DNA of 64,000 nt from positions 31,405-95,404 of the forward strand of contig CAMDFO010000009.1 of assembly GCA_945897515.1 (NCBI GenBank). Reading direction: 5' to 3'. Shown here one piece after another: positions 40,407 through 49,836 of this stretch. The notes under the pieces are model-generated. The model made no database searches. It saw nothing but the letters and a program-made list of their open reading frames with translations, and had not been told where the DNA came from. Position 1 is the first letter of the stretch; each line of letters opens with the position of its first letter. Source of the DNA: Rhodoplanes serenus (GTDB lineage: Bacteria > Pseudomonadota > Alphaproteobacteria > Rhizobiales > Xanthobacteraceae). The position numbers and the translations under genes are program-made.

Positions 40407-41396
40407 CTAAGTGTTTTCGGTCAGCACACGCCCGAGCCTATCGAGCATGTAATTCCACGGCCCCAAAATCCTACGGGCGTCGACGCCAGTGTGCATGAGC
40501 TCAAGTCGGCTGCCGCCTTGCGTGGGCGCAACATCGAGCGACACCCGCGACACGCCTCCAAAAAGCCCGGACACCTCCAGCTCGAATATGAGCCGCCGCG
40601 GCCTTTCGATAACTTCATACCTGCCGACATACTCGATCGCTTTGCCATCGCTCTGCACGAGTATGACGTGGCGCCCGCCTGCGCGCGCGTCGATATCGAC
40701 GCGTGCAATCTCGTTGCCTGGGCCCTTGAACAACCACCGACGCATCACGCCAGGGGTGAGCCAAGCATCAAACACGGCTTCGGGCGTGGCCTTGTAGATC
40801 CGAGTCAGACGAACAGGATCTCGGTCTTCTATATCCTCTTTATACCCGAATTTCGGCTCGCCGCAGAGGCCAATGCTTTGCCATAGATCCTCGCCATCGA
40901 GCCAACGCTGCATCCATTCTTCGAACGACTTGGCATGAAGGCTGAAAGCACAGCCCCACGGGCCCTGACCATGACTGTTCTGGTCGAATCCCATGACCGG
41001 AGCCTGCGGACGCGCGCAATCAATATAAGAAAAATAGGTGCAGCCCCACGTGCAGATCGGGAGCAGTTTTTCGTCCCACTGCTGGCGGTGCGAATGATAT
41101 CGAAACGATGTGTAGGTGTTGACGAGTGTCTGCTCGCGCTTTTCGTCCGGCGGGAGTGTGCCGCCCGCAAGGCTGAACAGGCCATATCCTGGACCGAAGC
41201 CGCCGTTTGCAACATTCAGGTAAAGGTCGCGCAACAGCGCCGGCAGCGGGAAGCCGAGTTCGGCTTCGGCATCCTTGATCTGGCGCGGCGTGGCCGGCGG
41301 ATAGATTTTTGGGAGCAACGGGCCCCGCTCCATCGACGTGCCGAGCTGTCCGGTGTGAGCGCGCCTCGCGAATGCGTCGAGTACTGGAGACATCAT
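40407..41396 (-). CDS. SMI1/KNR4 (SUKH) - AHSA1/START fusion protein
   Basis: This is a single 329-residue frame with two unrelated domains. Residues about 20-185 look like SUKH: YPPATPRQIKDAEAELGFPLPALLRDLYL-type opening, VANGGFGPGYGLFSL, LPICTWGCTYFSYIDC and SFEEWMQRWLDGEDLW. Residues about 195-325 are AHSA1/SRPBCC: LTRIYKATPEAVFDAWLTPG, MRRWLFKGPG, YVGRYEVIERPRRLIFELEV. SUKH proteins are often immunity or partner-binding modules; AHSA1 is a ligand-binding or Hsp90-activator-like fold. No signal peptide. It has its own sigma70-type promoter. Specific role unknown. Confidence 0.82.
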   Translation of the reverse strand: MMSPVLDAFARRAHTGQLGTSMERGPLLPKIYPPATPRQIKDAEAELGFPLPALLRDLYLNVANGGFGPGYGLFSLAGGTLPPDEKREQTLVNTYTSFRYHSHRQQWDEKLLPICTWGCTYFSYIDCARPQAPVMGFDQNSHGQGPWGCAFSLHAKSFEEWMQRWLDGEDLWQSIGLCGEPKFGYKEDIEDRDPVRLTRIYKATPEAVFDAWLTPGVMRRWLFKGPGNEIARVDIDARAGGRHVILVQSDGKAIEYVGRYEVIERPRRLIFELEVSGLFGGVSRVSLDVAPTQGGSRLELMHTGVDARRILGPWNYMLDRLGRVLTENT

Positions 41397-41416
41397 GGTA
41401 CCTTAGGGAGACATGG

Positions 41417-41445
41417 AATTGTTCCTGTTTTGTTCCATATGTCAA
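41417..41445 (-). promoter_or_regulatory. Sigma70-type promoter of the SUKH-AHSA1 gene
   Basis: On the minus strand a consensus TTGACA (41445-41440), a 17-nt spacer and ACAATT (41422-41417) lie just upstream of the ATG at 41396, leaving a leader of about 13 nt. The spacer contains GGAACA, which is repeated next to the -10 box. Confidence 0.5.
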
Positions 41446-41518
41446 GCTCAATTGGCCCGTCTTGCACGGGCTGATAATGCGCATCGCTGGGTTTCGGATT
41501 TTGCTTTGCTCAGTCCGG

Positions 41519-41776
41519 CTACGCCTGCGACTCTGCAGGTTCGGTCTGCCGTGAAATGTCTCCCCGGCCGGCCAGCAATCCGGCGATCGAAATATCCTCG
41601 TCGATATCTTCCCAATGCAGGCCGGTGCGTCCCAACTCAACGCGCTCGCGTTGCCCCGGCGTTGCATGCATCAGCCGAGGAAACCACGCGAGCGGAACGC
41701 CGAGCGTGCGACCGTCGGTGAGGTCGACCCACATTGTGTGCTCGTCAAAGTGGACAGCTGTTGCCGAAATGGTCAT
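41519..41776 (-). CDS. DUF2442 domain protein
   Basis: This 85-residue protein has the DUF2442 pattern: VHFDEHTMWVDLTDGRTLGVPLAWFPRL and GLHWEDIDEDISIAGLL. The family is usually found beside DUF4160, as here, and the pair is suspected to be a toxin-antitoxin-like module; no activity is proven. The gene overlaps the end of the upstream DUF4160 gene by 32 nt, so the two are coupled. Confidence 0.85.
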   Translation of the reverse strand: MTISATAVHFDEHTMWVDLTDGRTLGVPLAWFPRLMHATPGQRERVELGRTGLHWEDIDEDISIAGLLAGRGDISRQTEPAESQA

Positions 41777-42002
41777 GCCACGCTTTCAAGATGAGATCGC
41801 GATTGTCGATGACGGCCCGCAAGATACCCGATAAATCGCGGGAATTGAACCCGTAGCTGTCGGCGATCGATACCTCCGGCTCAATCCATATCTTGGCGTC
41901 GCGACCGCCGCCTTTGACGTGGATATGCGGCACTTCTTGCGGCGAACCCTCGTTCGAGAAGAAATAATAGCGCAAGCCACCTTGGCGGAAGACGACTGGC
42001 AT
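41745..42002 (-). CDS. DUF4160 domain protein
   Basis: This 85-residue protein has the DUF4160 signature: GLRYYFFSNEG, PHIHVKGGGRDAKIWI with two conserved histidines, and a C-terminal helix (RAVIDNRDLILKAWHDHF). It sits 32 nt after nrdJ on the same strand, behind GAGG, so read-through from nrdJ is possible. It partners the DUF2442 gene. Confidence 0.85.
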   Translation of the reverse strand: MPVVFRQGGLRYYFFSNEGSPQEVPHIHVKGGGRDAKIWIEPEVSIADSYGFNSRDLSGILRAVIDNRDLILKAWHDHFGNSCPL

Positions 42003-42034
42003 CTGCGGCCTCGGGTGGCTTGCGAATTACATCG

Positions 42035-45000
42035 TCACGAACACCCCGTCGTGCTGCCGCACGTGTCGCACTTCATGCACGTGCCATTGCGCACCAGCGT
42101 GAAGTTCGCGCACTCGCCGCACATCTCGCCTTCGTAGCCCTTGGCCTTCGCCTCGGCGCGGCGTTCGGCGGCCACCGCCTTGGCGTCGCGCTGCGGCTCG
42201 GCCCATGGCAGTTGTTCCAGCGCCTGGGCGGGCGACAGCTTCGCCTCAGGCTCGGCCTTGAGCGCGGTCGCGCCCGCAACCTCGCCGCGGGCGCCGCCGC
42301 TGTGGAACGCCGTGACGTTCGACGCACCACTCCGGCCGGTTTCGCCGCCCGACGCACCGCCTGAAGCGGAGGACGAAGCGCCGCTCACCACCGCGAGCTT
42401 GTCGGTGCGCGAGCGCGTGATGCCCTTCGACAGGTACTTGGCGTGTTGCGGCGCGGGCCGGCCTTCTTCCTCGCCCTTGCCGAGCGCGTCGAACGAGCCT
42501 TCGCTCGGATCGACATGGGCGAGATCGAACCGCTCCATGTAGGAGATCGCAAGCTCGCGGAACACGTAGTCGAGGATCGAGGTCGCGTACTTGATGGTGT
42601 CGTTGCCCTGCACCGGGCCTTGCGGCTCGAAGCGCGTGAAGGTGAAGGCGTCGACGTACTCCTCGAGCGGCACGCCGTATTGCAGGCCGAGCGAAATCGC
42701 GATCGCGAAGTTGTTGAGCAGCGACCGGAGAGCCGCGCCCTCCTTGTGCATGTCGATGAAGATCTCGCCGATCCGGCCGTCCTCGTATTCGCCGGTCCGC
42801 AGATACACCTTGTGGCCGCCGACCACGGCCTTCTGGGTGTAGCCCTTGCGCCGGCCGGGGAGCTTCTCGCGCTCGCGCAGCACGGTGATGCGCTCGACGA
42901 TCTTCTCCACGATCCGCTCGGCTGCGACTGCGGTGCGGGCCGCCTGCGGCTGCGCGATGAACGCCTCGACGGCGTCGTCCTCGTCCTCCTCGTCCGCAAT
43001 CAGTTGCGATTGCAGCGGCTGGCTGAGCTTGGAGCCGTCGCGGTACAGCGCGTTGGCCTTGAGCGCCAGCTTCCAGGACAGCAGGTAAGCCGCCTTGCAG
43101 TCCTCGACCGTGGCGTCGTTCGGCATGTTGATGGTCTTGGAGATCGCGCCCGAGATGAACGGCTGCGCCGCAGCCATCATGCGGATGTGGCTCTCGACCG
43201 AGAGATAGCGCTTGCCGATCTTGCCGCACGGGTTGGCGCAATCGAACACCAGGTAGTGCTCGGGCTTGAGGTGCGGAGCGCCTTCGACGGTCATCGCGCC
43301 GCAGACGTGGACGTTCGCGGCCTCGATCTCGCGCTTGGAAAAGCCCATGTGCGCCAGCAGGTCGAACGAGGGCGAGGCGATGACCTCGGCCGGCACATTG
43401 AGCGTGCGCAGCAACTCCTCGCCGAGCGTCCACTTGTTGAAGGCGAACTTGATGTCGAACGCGGTCGGCAGCGCCTTCTCGACCTTGGCGATGGCCTCCT
43501 CGGTGAAGCCCTTGGCCTTCAGAGTGGTGTGGTTGATCCCGGGCGCCTGGCCAAGCGAGCCGTGACCGACCGCATAGACCTCGATCTCGCCGATCTGGCT
43601 CTCGGAATAGCCGAGCGCGCGCAGCGCGGCCGGCACCGCGCGATTGATGATCTTGAAGTAGCCGCCGCCGGCCAGCTTCTTGAACTTCACCAGCGCGAAG
43701 TCCGGCTCGATGCCGGTGGTGTCGCAATCCATCACCAGGCCGATGGTGCCGGTCGGCGCGATCACGGTGGATTGCGCGTTCCGGTAGCCGTGGGTCTCGC
43801 CGAGCTTGAGCGCCAAGTCCCATGCCTTGCGGGCATGCTCGATCAGGATGGTGTAGCCGCGCGCGCCGTCCTGTACGGCCTTCTGGTCGAGCGGCACCGG
43901 CGGCTGCGAGACCTTCTCGTAGCCGGTCTTTTCGCCATGGGCCGCGCGGCGGTGATTGCGGATCACCCGCAGCATGTGCTCGCGGTTCTTCTTGTAGCCG
44001 GGGAAGGGGCCGAGCTGCTTCGCCATCTCCGCCGAGGTGGCGTAGCTGACGCCGGTCATGATCGCGGTCAGCGCGCCGCCGATCGCACGCGCGGCGTCGC
44101 TGTCGTAGCCGATGCCGGACGACATCAGCAGGCCGCCGATGTTGGCGTAGCCCAGGCCCAGCGTGCGGTACTCATAGGAGAGCTGCGCGATCTGCTTGGA
44201 CGGGAACTGCGCCATCAACACGGAGATTTCGAGCACGACGGTCCACAAGCGAACGGTGTGCTCGTAGCCCTCGACGTCGAACGCGCCGGTGTTCGGGTCG
44301 CGGAACGTCAGCAGGTTCAGCGAGGCCAGATTGCAGGCGGTGTCGTCGAGGAACATGTATTCGGAGCAGGGGTTGCTGCCGCGAATTTCGCCCGACGCCG
44401 GGCAGGTGTGCCAGTCGTTGACGGTGGTGTGGTACTGCAGGCCCGGATCGGCGCAGGCCCAGGCGGCGTAGCCGATCTTCTCCCACAGGTCGCGGGCCTT
44501 CTTGGTCTCGGACACGCGGCCGGGCTTGGTGCGCCAGGTCAAATCCCAGTCGCCGTCGGCCTCGACGGCTTTCAGGAACTCGTCGGTGACGCGCACCGAG
44601 TTGTTGGAGTTCTGGCCCGAGACCGTGAGATAGGCTTCGCTGTCCCAGTCGGTGTCGTAGATCGGGAAATCGATGTCGGTGTAGCCCTGCTTGGCGAACT
44701 GGATCACGCGCTGGATGTAGTTGTCCGCGACATAGGCCTTGCGGGCGAGCTTGATCTCGCGCTTGAGCGCGGGATTCTTGTCGGGCGAGAAGCAGTCGTC
44801 GCCCGAGCCTTCGCAGTTCACGCAGGCCTTCAGGATCGCCTTGAGGTGCTTCTGGTTGATCTTGGAGCCGGTGACCAGCGCCGCGACCTTCTGCTCCTCC
44901 TTCACCTTCCAGTCGATGAACTGCTCGATGTCAGGATGGTCGGTGTCGACGATGACCATCTTGGCGGCGCGGCGCGTGGTGCCGCCCGACTTGATCGCGC

Positions 45001-45796
45001 CCGCGGCGCGGTCGCCGATCTTCAGGAAGCTCATCAGGCCGGAGGACTTGCCGCCGCCGGCGAGCTTTTCGCCTTCGCCGCGCAGTTTTGAGAAGTTGGT
45101 GCCGGTGCCGGAGCCGTACTTGAACAGCCGGGCCTCGCGCACCCATAGGTCCATGATGCCGCCCTCGTTCACCAGGTCGTCGCTGATGCCCTGGATGAAG
45201 CAGGCGTGCGGCTGCGGGTGCTCGTAGGACGATTTCGACTTGGTCAGCTTGCCGGTCTGGAAGTCGACATAGTGGTGGCCCTGGCTCGGGCCGTCGATGC
45301 CGTAGGCCCAGTGCAGGCCGGTGTTGAACCATTGCGGCGAGTTCGGCGCGCACATCTGGTTGGCCAGCATGTACCGGAGCTCATCAAAGAACGCCTGGGC
45401 ATCATCCTCGCTGTCAAAATAACCGCCCTTCCAGCCCCAGTAGGTCCAGGTCCCGGCCAGCCGGTCGAACACCTGCTTGGAGGAATGCTCGCCGACGATG
45501 CGCTCCTTCTCCGGCAGCGCCGCCAGCGCCTCCTCGTCGGCGACCGAGCGCCACAGGAACGAGGGGACGGTTTCCTCCTCGACCTTCTTCAGACATGACG
45601 GAACGCCAGCTTTCCGGAAATACTTCTGCGCCAGCACGTCCGACGCCACCTGCGACCAGAATTCCGGCACTTCCACGTCGTCGGCGCGGAACACCACCGA
45701 GCCATTCGGATTGCGGATCTCACTCGTAGTCAGGCGGAACGTAATGCCTGCGTAAGCTGACTGGCCGTCCTTGGTGAAGCGCCGTTCGATCCGCAT
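42035..45796 (-). CDS. nrdJ: Vitamin B12-dependent (class II) ribonucleotide reductase
   Basis: This 1253-residue adenosylcobalamin-dependent reductase makes deoxynucleotides with or without oxygen. Family parts: [18 protein letters not shown] start, [36 protein letters not shown], the active-site segment [40 protein letters not shown] and a Cys-rich tail ([20 protein letters not shown]) that relays electrons or binds zinc. A Gly/Ser/Ala-rich linker precedes the tail. ATG at 45796 follows AGGGG; upstream frame to 45826 rejected. No cobalamin riboswitch is seen in the leader. Confidence 0.96.
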   Translation of the reverse strand: MRIERRFTKDGQSAYAGITFRLTTSEIRNPNGSVVFRADDVEVPEFWSQVASDVLAQKYFRKAGVPSCLKKVEEETVPSFLWRSVADEEALAALPEKERIVGEHSSKQVFDRLAGTWTYWGWKGGYFDSEDDAQAFFDELRYMLANQMCAPNSPQWFNTGLHWAYGIDGPSQGHHYVDFQTGKLTKSKSSYEHPQPHACFIQGISDDLVNEGGIMDLWVREARLFKYGSGTGTNFSKLRGEGEKLAGGGKSSGLMSFLKIGDRAAGAIKSGGTTRRAAKMVIVDTDHPDIEQFIDWKVKEEQKVAALVTGSKINQKHLKAILKACVNCEGSGDDCFSPDKNPALKREIKLARKAYVADNYIQRVIQFAKQGYTDIDFPIYDTDWDSEAYLTVSGQNSNNSVRVTDEFLKAVEADGDWDLTWRTKPGRVSETKKARDLWEKIGYAAWACADPGLQYHTTVNDWHTCPASGEIRGSNPCSEYMFLDDTACNLASLNLLTFRDPNTGAFDVEGYEHTVRLWTVVLEISVLMAQFPSKQIAQLSYEYRTLGLGYANIGGLLMSSGIGYDSDAARAIGGALTAIMTGVSYATSAEMAKQLGPFPGYKKNREHMLRVIRNHRRAAHGEKTGYEKVSQPPVPLDQKAVQDGARGYTILIEHARKAWDLALKLGETHGYRNAQSTVIAPTGTIGLVMDCDTTGIEPDFALVKFKKLAGGGYFKIINRAVPAALRALGYSESQIGEIEVYAVGHGSLGQAPGINHTTLKAKGFTEEAIAKVEKALPTAFDIKFAFNKWTLGEELLRTLNVPAEVIASPSFDLLAHMGFSKREIEAANVHVCGAMTVEGAPHLKPEHYLVFDCANPCGKIGKRYLSVESHIRMMAAAQPFISGAISKTINMPNDATVEDCKAAYLLSWKLALKANALYRDGSKLSQPLQSQLIADEEDEDDAVEAFIAQPQAARTAVAAERIVEKIVERITVLREREKLPGRRKGYTQKAVVGGHKVYLRTGEYEDGRIGEIFIDMHKEGAALRSLLNNFAIAISLGLQYGVPLEEYVDAFTFTRFEPQGPVQGNDTIKYATSILDYVFRELAISYMERFDLAHVDPSEGSFDALGKGEEEGRPAPQHAKYLSKGITRSRTDKLAVVSGASSSASGGASGGETGRSGASNVTAFHSGGARGEVAGATALKAEPEAKLSPAQALEQLPWAEPQRDAKAVAAERRAEAKAKGYEGEMCGECANFTLVRNGTCMKCDTCGSTTGCS

Positions 45797-46681
45797 TTCA
45801 ATTGCCCCTGATTGCGTGCCGGCCACCCCTCGGGCACCGGCATTTTATCCCTCGGATGGGCATAAACCCACCCGTTGTGAGTGTTTTTGACGCTTCCCCA
45901 TACATATGGCCGATCCCTGGAACCGGTATCGGCTCGGCACGCTTTTTGGACGGTTTCACGCAGATTTTGGCAACGCGAAGCCCTGTCCCGCCAGGGTCAA
46001 ATCCGAGCGGGAAATCAGTCGAAAACCTGCGTGATTTTGTGCGGCGGAGACGAACTACGCACCGGCACCGTACGAATTGGAAATTAGGACAGGGCCAACT
46101 CATACGTCAAGCACTAGACGCGGAATCTGAATCAAATACTAAAGCTTGTGGTTTGGGTGTTAATTGCGGGGATTACGCAGACGACTCAGTGCGTCCCCGA
46201 AGTATCGGACAAAGCGGATAGATTCCGAAAGAGCCTCCGTCATCGAGCTGTCATGCTGCTGTCGCAAATCAACCTGTCAATCAGCGAGCAGTTGTATCGG
46301 AGGTGTTTAATTACCTTTTTTTGTTCTTGGGGTTGTGGATTCCTTGATCCCGCCGTGCCGCCACTTTTGGCCAAATTGCCCGGCCGAACGATCGCCCGAC
46401 GGTGGTAAAGAGCGATGATTCTCCGCGCTCCTCCAGATACTTAAATGGAATGTCAGGCTGCGAAAGAACGACGGTCGCAATCCCTTTCGCTTGACGGCTG
46501 GAGAGCGGCGGATTCGCATCCCTCGCAGGCGGAACGCAAACATCTCTGCGAGCCTCATCGCGATGCAATGGCATATCGAGCCGGATCTGTTGCGTGAGGT
46601 GCAGCCGGTCGGCACCATGAAGGCGAACTCGCAGCAAGCGCGATCCTGGACAGGATACGGAGGGGATGGCATGAACCGCGC
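45797..46681. other. 885-nt AT-richer gap between nrdJ and the NDUFA12 gene
   Basis: No convincing gene lies here. Near nrdJ, a minus-strand leader hairpin (45854-45873, 7 bp with one GU) lies 57 nt before the start. From about 46040 to 46330 the composition is closer to even AT/GC than the flanks. A minus-strand frame (46311-46574 from ATG, or to 46637 from TTG; ending NPKNKKR) has mixed codon use and no recognised family; it may be an orphan gene or a decayed import. Confidence 0.45.
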
Positions 46682-46685
46682 ATGA
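46671..46685 (+). other. Four-codon minicistron leading into the NDUFA12 gene
   Basis: The strong ribosome-binding site GGAGGGG (46659-46665) is ideally placed for ATG 46671, which encodes M-N-R-A then TGA. That stop overlaps the ATG at 46682 of the NDUFA12-family gene (ATGA). The site is 16 nt from the real start, too far for direct use, so translation may be coupled through this minicistron. Confidence 0.4.
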
Positions 46686-47092
46686 AGACCTTCCTCCTGC
46701 GCTTCCTCACCTGGTGGAACGGCCAGACCTTCGGCACGCAGCTGTGGACCTGGCTCTACGGCGAGGTCGTGGGCGAGGACGAGTTCGGCAACCGCTACTA
46801 CCGGACCAAGGGCGGCAAGATCGATCCGACGCTGCGCTTCGAGCGCCGCTGGGTGATCTACAACGGCGAGGCGGAGCCCTCGATGGTGCCGCCGTCCTGG
46901 CATGGATGGCTGCATCATACGGTGGATATTCCGCCGACCCTTGAGAGCTATAAGCCGCGCCCCTGGCAGAAGCCGCACCGGCCGAACCTGACCGGCACGC
47001 CGGCTGCGCACCGCCCGACCGGCTCGACGCTGGCGCAAGGCCGCCGGCCCAAGGCGACCGGCGACTATAAGCCCTGGACGCCGGGCCGCTGA
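46682..47092 (+). CDS. NDUFA12-family complex I accessory subunit (17.2 kDa type)
   Basis: This 136-residue protein matches the NDUFA12/B17.2 family, an accessory subunit of respiratory complex I shared by mitochondria and alphaproteobacteria. Seen are FLTWWNGQTFGTQLWTWLYG, VGEDEFGNRYYRTKGGK, RRWVIYNGEAEPSMVPPSWHGWLHH and a Pro-rich C-terminus (YKPRPWQKPHRPNLTGT). It is followed by DUF2155 and aat, an order I recall as common in Hyphomicrobiales. Confidence 0.93.
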   Translation: MKTFLLRFLTWWNGQTFGTQLWTWLYGEVVGEDEFGNRYYRTKGGKIDPTLRFERRWVIYNGEAEPSMVPPSWHGWLHHTVDIPPTLESYKPRPWQKPHRPNLTGTPAAHRPTGSTLAQGRRPKATGDYKPWTPGR

Positions 47093-47204
47093 CCCGACGG
47101 CGTCGTCCGCTGGTAGTCCCCGCCCTTTCCCCGCCGCATTCCCCGTGTTAACCCGGCATCGTCTCGGCGACGGTTGTTGGCCCGGGGCCGAACGAAGCCG
47201 GTCG

Positions 47205-48068
47205 ATGGCGCGATTCAATCCTTTCAATCTTCTGAGGCTCTGGGCGTTGGGCGGCGTGCTATGCGCCGCGCCCGCAAGCGCGCAGTTCGGCACCATCTTC
47301 GGCAACGAGCCGCCGCGTCCACCCGGCAACGTGCCGAGCCGCCCGCCCGCCGACCCCCCGAGCGCGCCAGGGGACAGACTGCCGCCTGGCCCGCCGCCAG
47401 GACAGCGAATCCAGACGCAGCCGTTGCCGCCGCCGCCCGGCGCTGCAAGCGCGCCACCGCTGCAAACCGCGCCGCAGAGTCCAGCCGCTCAGGTGCCGAC
47501 CGCGCCGGGCCAGGCGCTTCCCGGGCTGCCGCCGGGCCAGCGCCAGCCGCGCGGGACCGCGCAGCCGGCGTCCACCGCGCCGCAGCCCGGCGACGAAGTG
47601 ATCGTCGAGCCGCCCGCGCAGAAGATTCCCAATCCCACGGCGATATTCTCCGGGCTCGACAAGATCACCGGCCGGATTTTGCCATTCGAGGTCGCGATCA
47701 ACGAAACCGTGCGGTTCGGCGCGCTCGAAGTGACGCCGCGCGCCTGTTACACGCGCCCGCCGACCGAGACCGCCAACACCGATGGTTTTGTCGAAGTCGA
47801 CGAACTGACTCTCCAGGGGGAGCTGCGCCGGATATTCACCGGCTGGATGTTCGTCACGAGCCCGGGCCTCAACGCGGTCGAGCATCCGATCTACGATGTC
47901 TGGCTGACCGACTGTAAGGGCGCGAAGCCGCCGGCCGTAGTCGAAGTGCAGGAAGCGCCGCCGGCTGCGCCACCGCCGCGGCAGCGGGCGCAGCCGCCGC
48001 GTCAGCCCGCGCGCACGCAGGCGCAGCCGCAGTCTCTGCCGCCGCTACCACCTCCGCCGATACGCTGA
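47205..48068 (+). CDS. DUF2155 domain exported protein
   Basis: This 287-residue protein has a signal peptide (about 1-27, ending ASAQ), a very Pro/Gln-rich region (about 35-140), and the DUF2155 domain (about 148-245): IFSGLDKITGRILPFEVAI, VTPRACYTRPPTE and FTGWMFVTSPGLNAVEHPIYDVW. A second Pro-rich tail ends the protein. It is probably periplasmic; function unknown. The start at 47205 is chosen over an upstream ATG because the signal peptide begins there. Confidence 0.88.
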   Translation: MARFNPFNLLRLWALGGVLCAAPASAQFGTIFGNEPPRPPGNVPSRPPADPPSAPGDRLPPGPPPGQRIQTQPLPPPPGAASAPPLQTAPQSPAAQVPTAPGQALPGLPPGQRQPRGTAQPASTAPQPGDEVIVEPPAQKIPNPTAIFSGLDKITGRILPFEVAINETVRFGALEVTPRACYTRPPTETANTDGFVEVDELTLQGELRRIFTGWMFVTSPGLNAVEHPIYDVWLTDCKGAKPPAVVEVQEAPPAAPPPRQRAQPPRQPARTQAQPQSLPPLPPPPIR

Positions 48069-48079
48069 CCGTTTAACGT

Positions 48080-48751
48080 TTAAGTGCGGATGTGCTGCAG
48101 CGCTTCACTGCCGGATACCGGCCGGTCGAGCGGCAATGCCTTGAAGTCGGCTTCGTCTACCAGGGCCGCTTCCAGCAGCTTGTGATACTGGCGTCGCGAG
48201 ACCTCGACCGCTCCGAACATGGTCAGGTGGCCGGTCACGAACTGCGTGTCGAGCAGTCGAAAGCCGCCGGCGCGCAGCCGCGCCACCAGATGCACCAGCG
48301 CCACCTTCGACGCGTCACGCGAGCGGCTGAACATGCTTTCGCCGAAGAACGCGCGGCCGAGGCACACGCCGTAGAGGCCGCCGACCAGTTCGCCGTCCTG
48401 ATAGGTCTCGACGCTGTGGCAATGCCCGATATCGTAGAGACTGCGATAGAGCGCGCGGATGCGCGTGTTGATCCAGGTTCGCGCACGGCCCGGACGTGGT
48501 TCGGCGCAGCCGTCGAGCACCGCATCGAAATCGTGGTTGATGCGGACGACAAAGCGATCGGAGCGCACCGTGCGGGCGAGCCGCGAGGATACATGGAAAC
48601 GCTCGAGCGGAATGACGCCGCGCTTTTCCGGCTCGATCCAATACAGCCCGGGATCCTCGGCGCTCTCCGCCATCGGAAAGATGCCGCAGGCATAGGCCTT
48701 CAGCAGCACCTCCGGCGTGATCTCGATGAATGCGGTTTCGCGGCTGGCCAT
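48080..48751 (-). CDS. aat: Leucyl/phenylalanyl-tRNA--protein transferase
   Basis: This 223-residue transferase adds Leu or Phe to N-terminal Lys/Arg, creating N-degrons for ClpS/ClpAP. Landmarks: [73 protein letters not shown] and [21 protein letters not shown]. It converges with the DUF2155 gene at an 11-nt gap. clpS lies 8 kb away in this window. Confidence 0.96.
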   Translation of the reverse strand: MASRETAFIEITPEVLLKAYACGIFPMAESAEDPGLYWIEPEKRGVIPLERFHVSSRLARTVRSDRFVVRINHDFDAVLDGCAEPRPGRARTWINTRIRALYRSLYDIGHCHSVETYQDGELVGGLYGVCLGRAFFGESMFSRSRDASKVALVHLVARLRAGGFRLLDTQFVTGHLTMFGAVEVSRRQYHKLLEAALVDEADFKALPLDRPVSGSEALQHIRT

Positions 48752-48850
48752 TGTAGATCAGGATATGAGCGACAGATGCCGCCAATGTAACGCGCGAGTG
48801 CTTGGCCGCAACTCTTCTTCCGTCCGTTCAGGCATGCTAGCGTACCTGCC

Positions 48851-49231
48851 GTGAACGCCCGCTGCACCAACCGACTTATTCGCCGCATCCTGGGCGTAGC
48901 CATCTGCTACGTCCTGGCGCTTCAGGCGTTTCTCGCGGCATTCGGTACGGCGCATGCCGTCGGGCGCGCCAACGCTTTCGATGGCAGCCTGGTGATCTGT
49001 CACGGCGCCGGTGTGGCTGCGGACACTGGCGATACCAGAACCACCGAGCGCCCGCCCTGCGTGCTGTGCGCGGTGGCGGTTGCCGGGGGCGGGCTGGTGC
49101 CCGATCCGGTTGGGGTGGTGTTTCCGCCAGCCGTGGTGGTCGGCGCTATCGACGTTCTCCACGTTGTCATCCTTGGCAGCCCGCCGCCACCGCGTGCCGG
49201 GCTCGCTCGTGCGCCTCCGTCCTTCGCCTGA
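48851..49231 (+). CDS. DUF2946-like exported protein (copper-linked)
   Basis: This 126-residue protein has an N-terminal membrane/signal helix (about 11-33, ILGVAICYVLALQAFLAAFG), then VICHGAG and PPCVLC. This Cys/His pattern is typical of the DUF2946 family, often beside copper genes, and could bind copper in the periplasm. The start is GTG with a weak ribosome-binding site. It leads a cluster with YcnI and CopCD. Confidence 0.68.
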   Translation: MNARCTNRLIRRILGVAICYVLALQAFLAAFGTAHAVGRANAFDGSLVICHGAGVAADTGDTRTTERPPCVLCAVAVAGGGLVPDPVGVVFPPAVVVGAIDVLHVVILGSPPPPRAGLARAPPSFA

Positions 49232-49302
49232 ACGATCGCTCTGCCACGCGCGGTGCTTCGCCTGCACCGCGCATCCGTTCAACGCGAATTTCGGAAAAGA
49301 TC

Positions 49303-49836
49303 ATGACCATGATCCGTTCTCTGCTGATCGGCGCGTTCGTCGCCGTCTCGATCGCGCCTGCCGCCGCCCATGTCACGCTGGAAACCCAGGAGGCCAAAGT
49401 CGGCGCGTCCTACAAGGCCGTGCTGCGCGTACCGCATGGCTGCGAGAAAACCGCCACCACCTCGATCCGTGTCCGGATTCCTGACGGCGTCATCGGCGTG
49501 AAGCCGATGCCGAAGTCCGGCTGGACCCTGACCACCACGGTCGGCAAGTATCCCAAAAGCTACAAGCTGTTCCATTCCGACGTGACGGAGGGCGTCACAG
49601 AAATCGCTTGGTCGGGCGGCAAGCTGCCCGACGCCTGGTACGACGAATTCGTATTCCAGGGCTTTGTCGCGGGCGATCTTGAGGCCGGGAAGACCATCCA
49701 CTTCCCCGTGGTGCAGGCATGCGAAAAGGGCGTGCACCGCTGGATCGAGATTCCTACGGCCGGCAAACCGTCGTCGGATTATCCGGAGCCCGCGCCTGCG
49801 CTCCGACTCACGCCTGCGCATGCTCCACGGCATTGA
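49303..49836 (+). CDS. YcnI/DUF1775 copper-binding exported protein
   Basis: This 177-residue periplasmic protein has a signal peptide (about 1-22) cleaved before HVTLETQ, leaving an N-terminal His that ligates copper in the family. Further parts: VRIPDGVIGVKPMPKSGWTL, VTEIAWSGGKLPDAWYDEF and FPVVQACEKGVHRWIEIP. It overlaps CopCD (stop TGA and start ATG share a base), which supports a joint role in copper handling. Confidence 0.9.
   Translation: MTMIRSLLIGAFVAVSIAPAAAHVTLETQEAKVGASYKAVLRVPHGCEKTATTSIRVRIPDGVIGVKPMPKSGWTLTTTVGKYPKSYKLFHSDVTEGVTEIAWSGGKLPDAWYDEFVFQGFVAGDLEAGKTIHFPVVQACEKGVHRWIEIPTAGKPSSDYPEPAPALRLTPAHAPRH

Noticed and set aside
42443..45091. 882-codon plus-strand frame opposite nrdJ
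   Set aside because: It is a shadow of nrdJ with a low-complexity Leu/Val/Arg pattern and no ribosome-binding site or family.
45797..46100. Cobalamin riboswitch before nrdJ
   Set aside because: No B12-box or surrounding conserved segments are visible on the minus strand; only a weak hairpin is present. A covariance search would settle it.
46311..46637. Hypothetical minus-strand gene in the nrdJ upstream gap
   Set aside because: Starts are poor, codon use is mixed and no family fits; mentioned only within the gap description.
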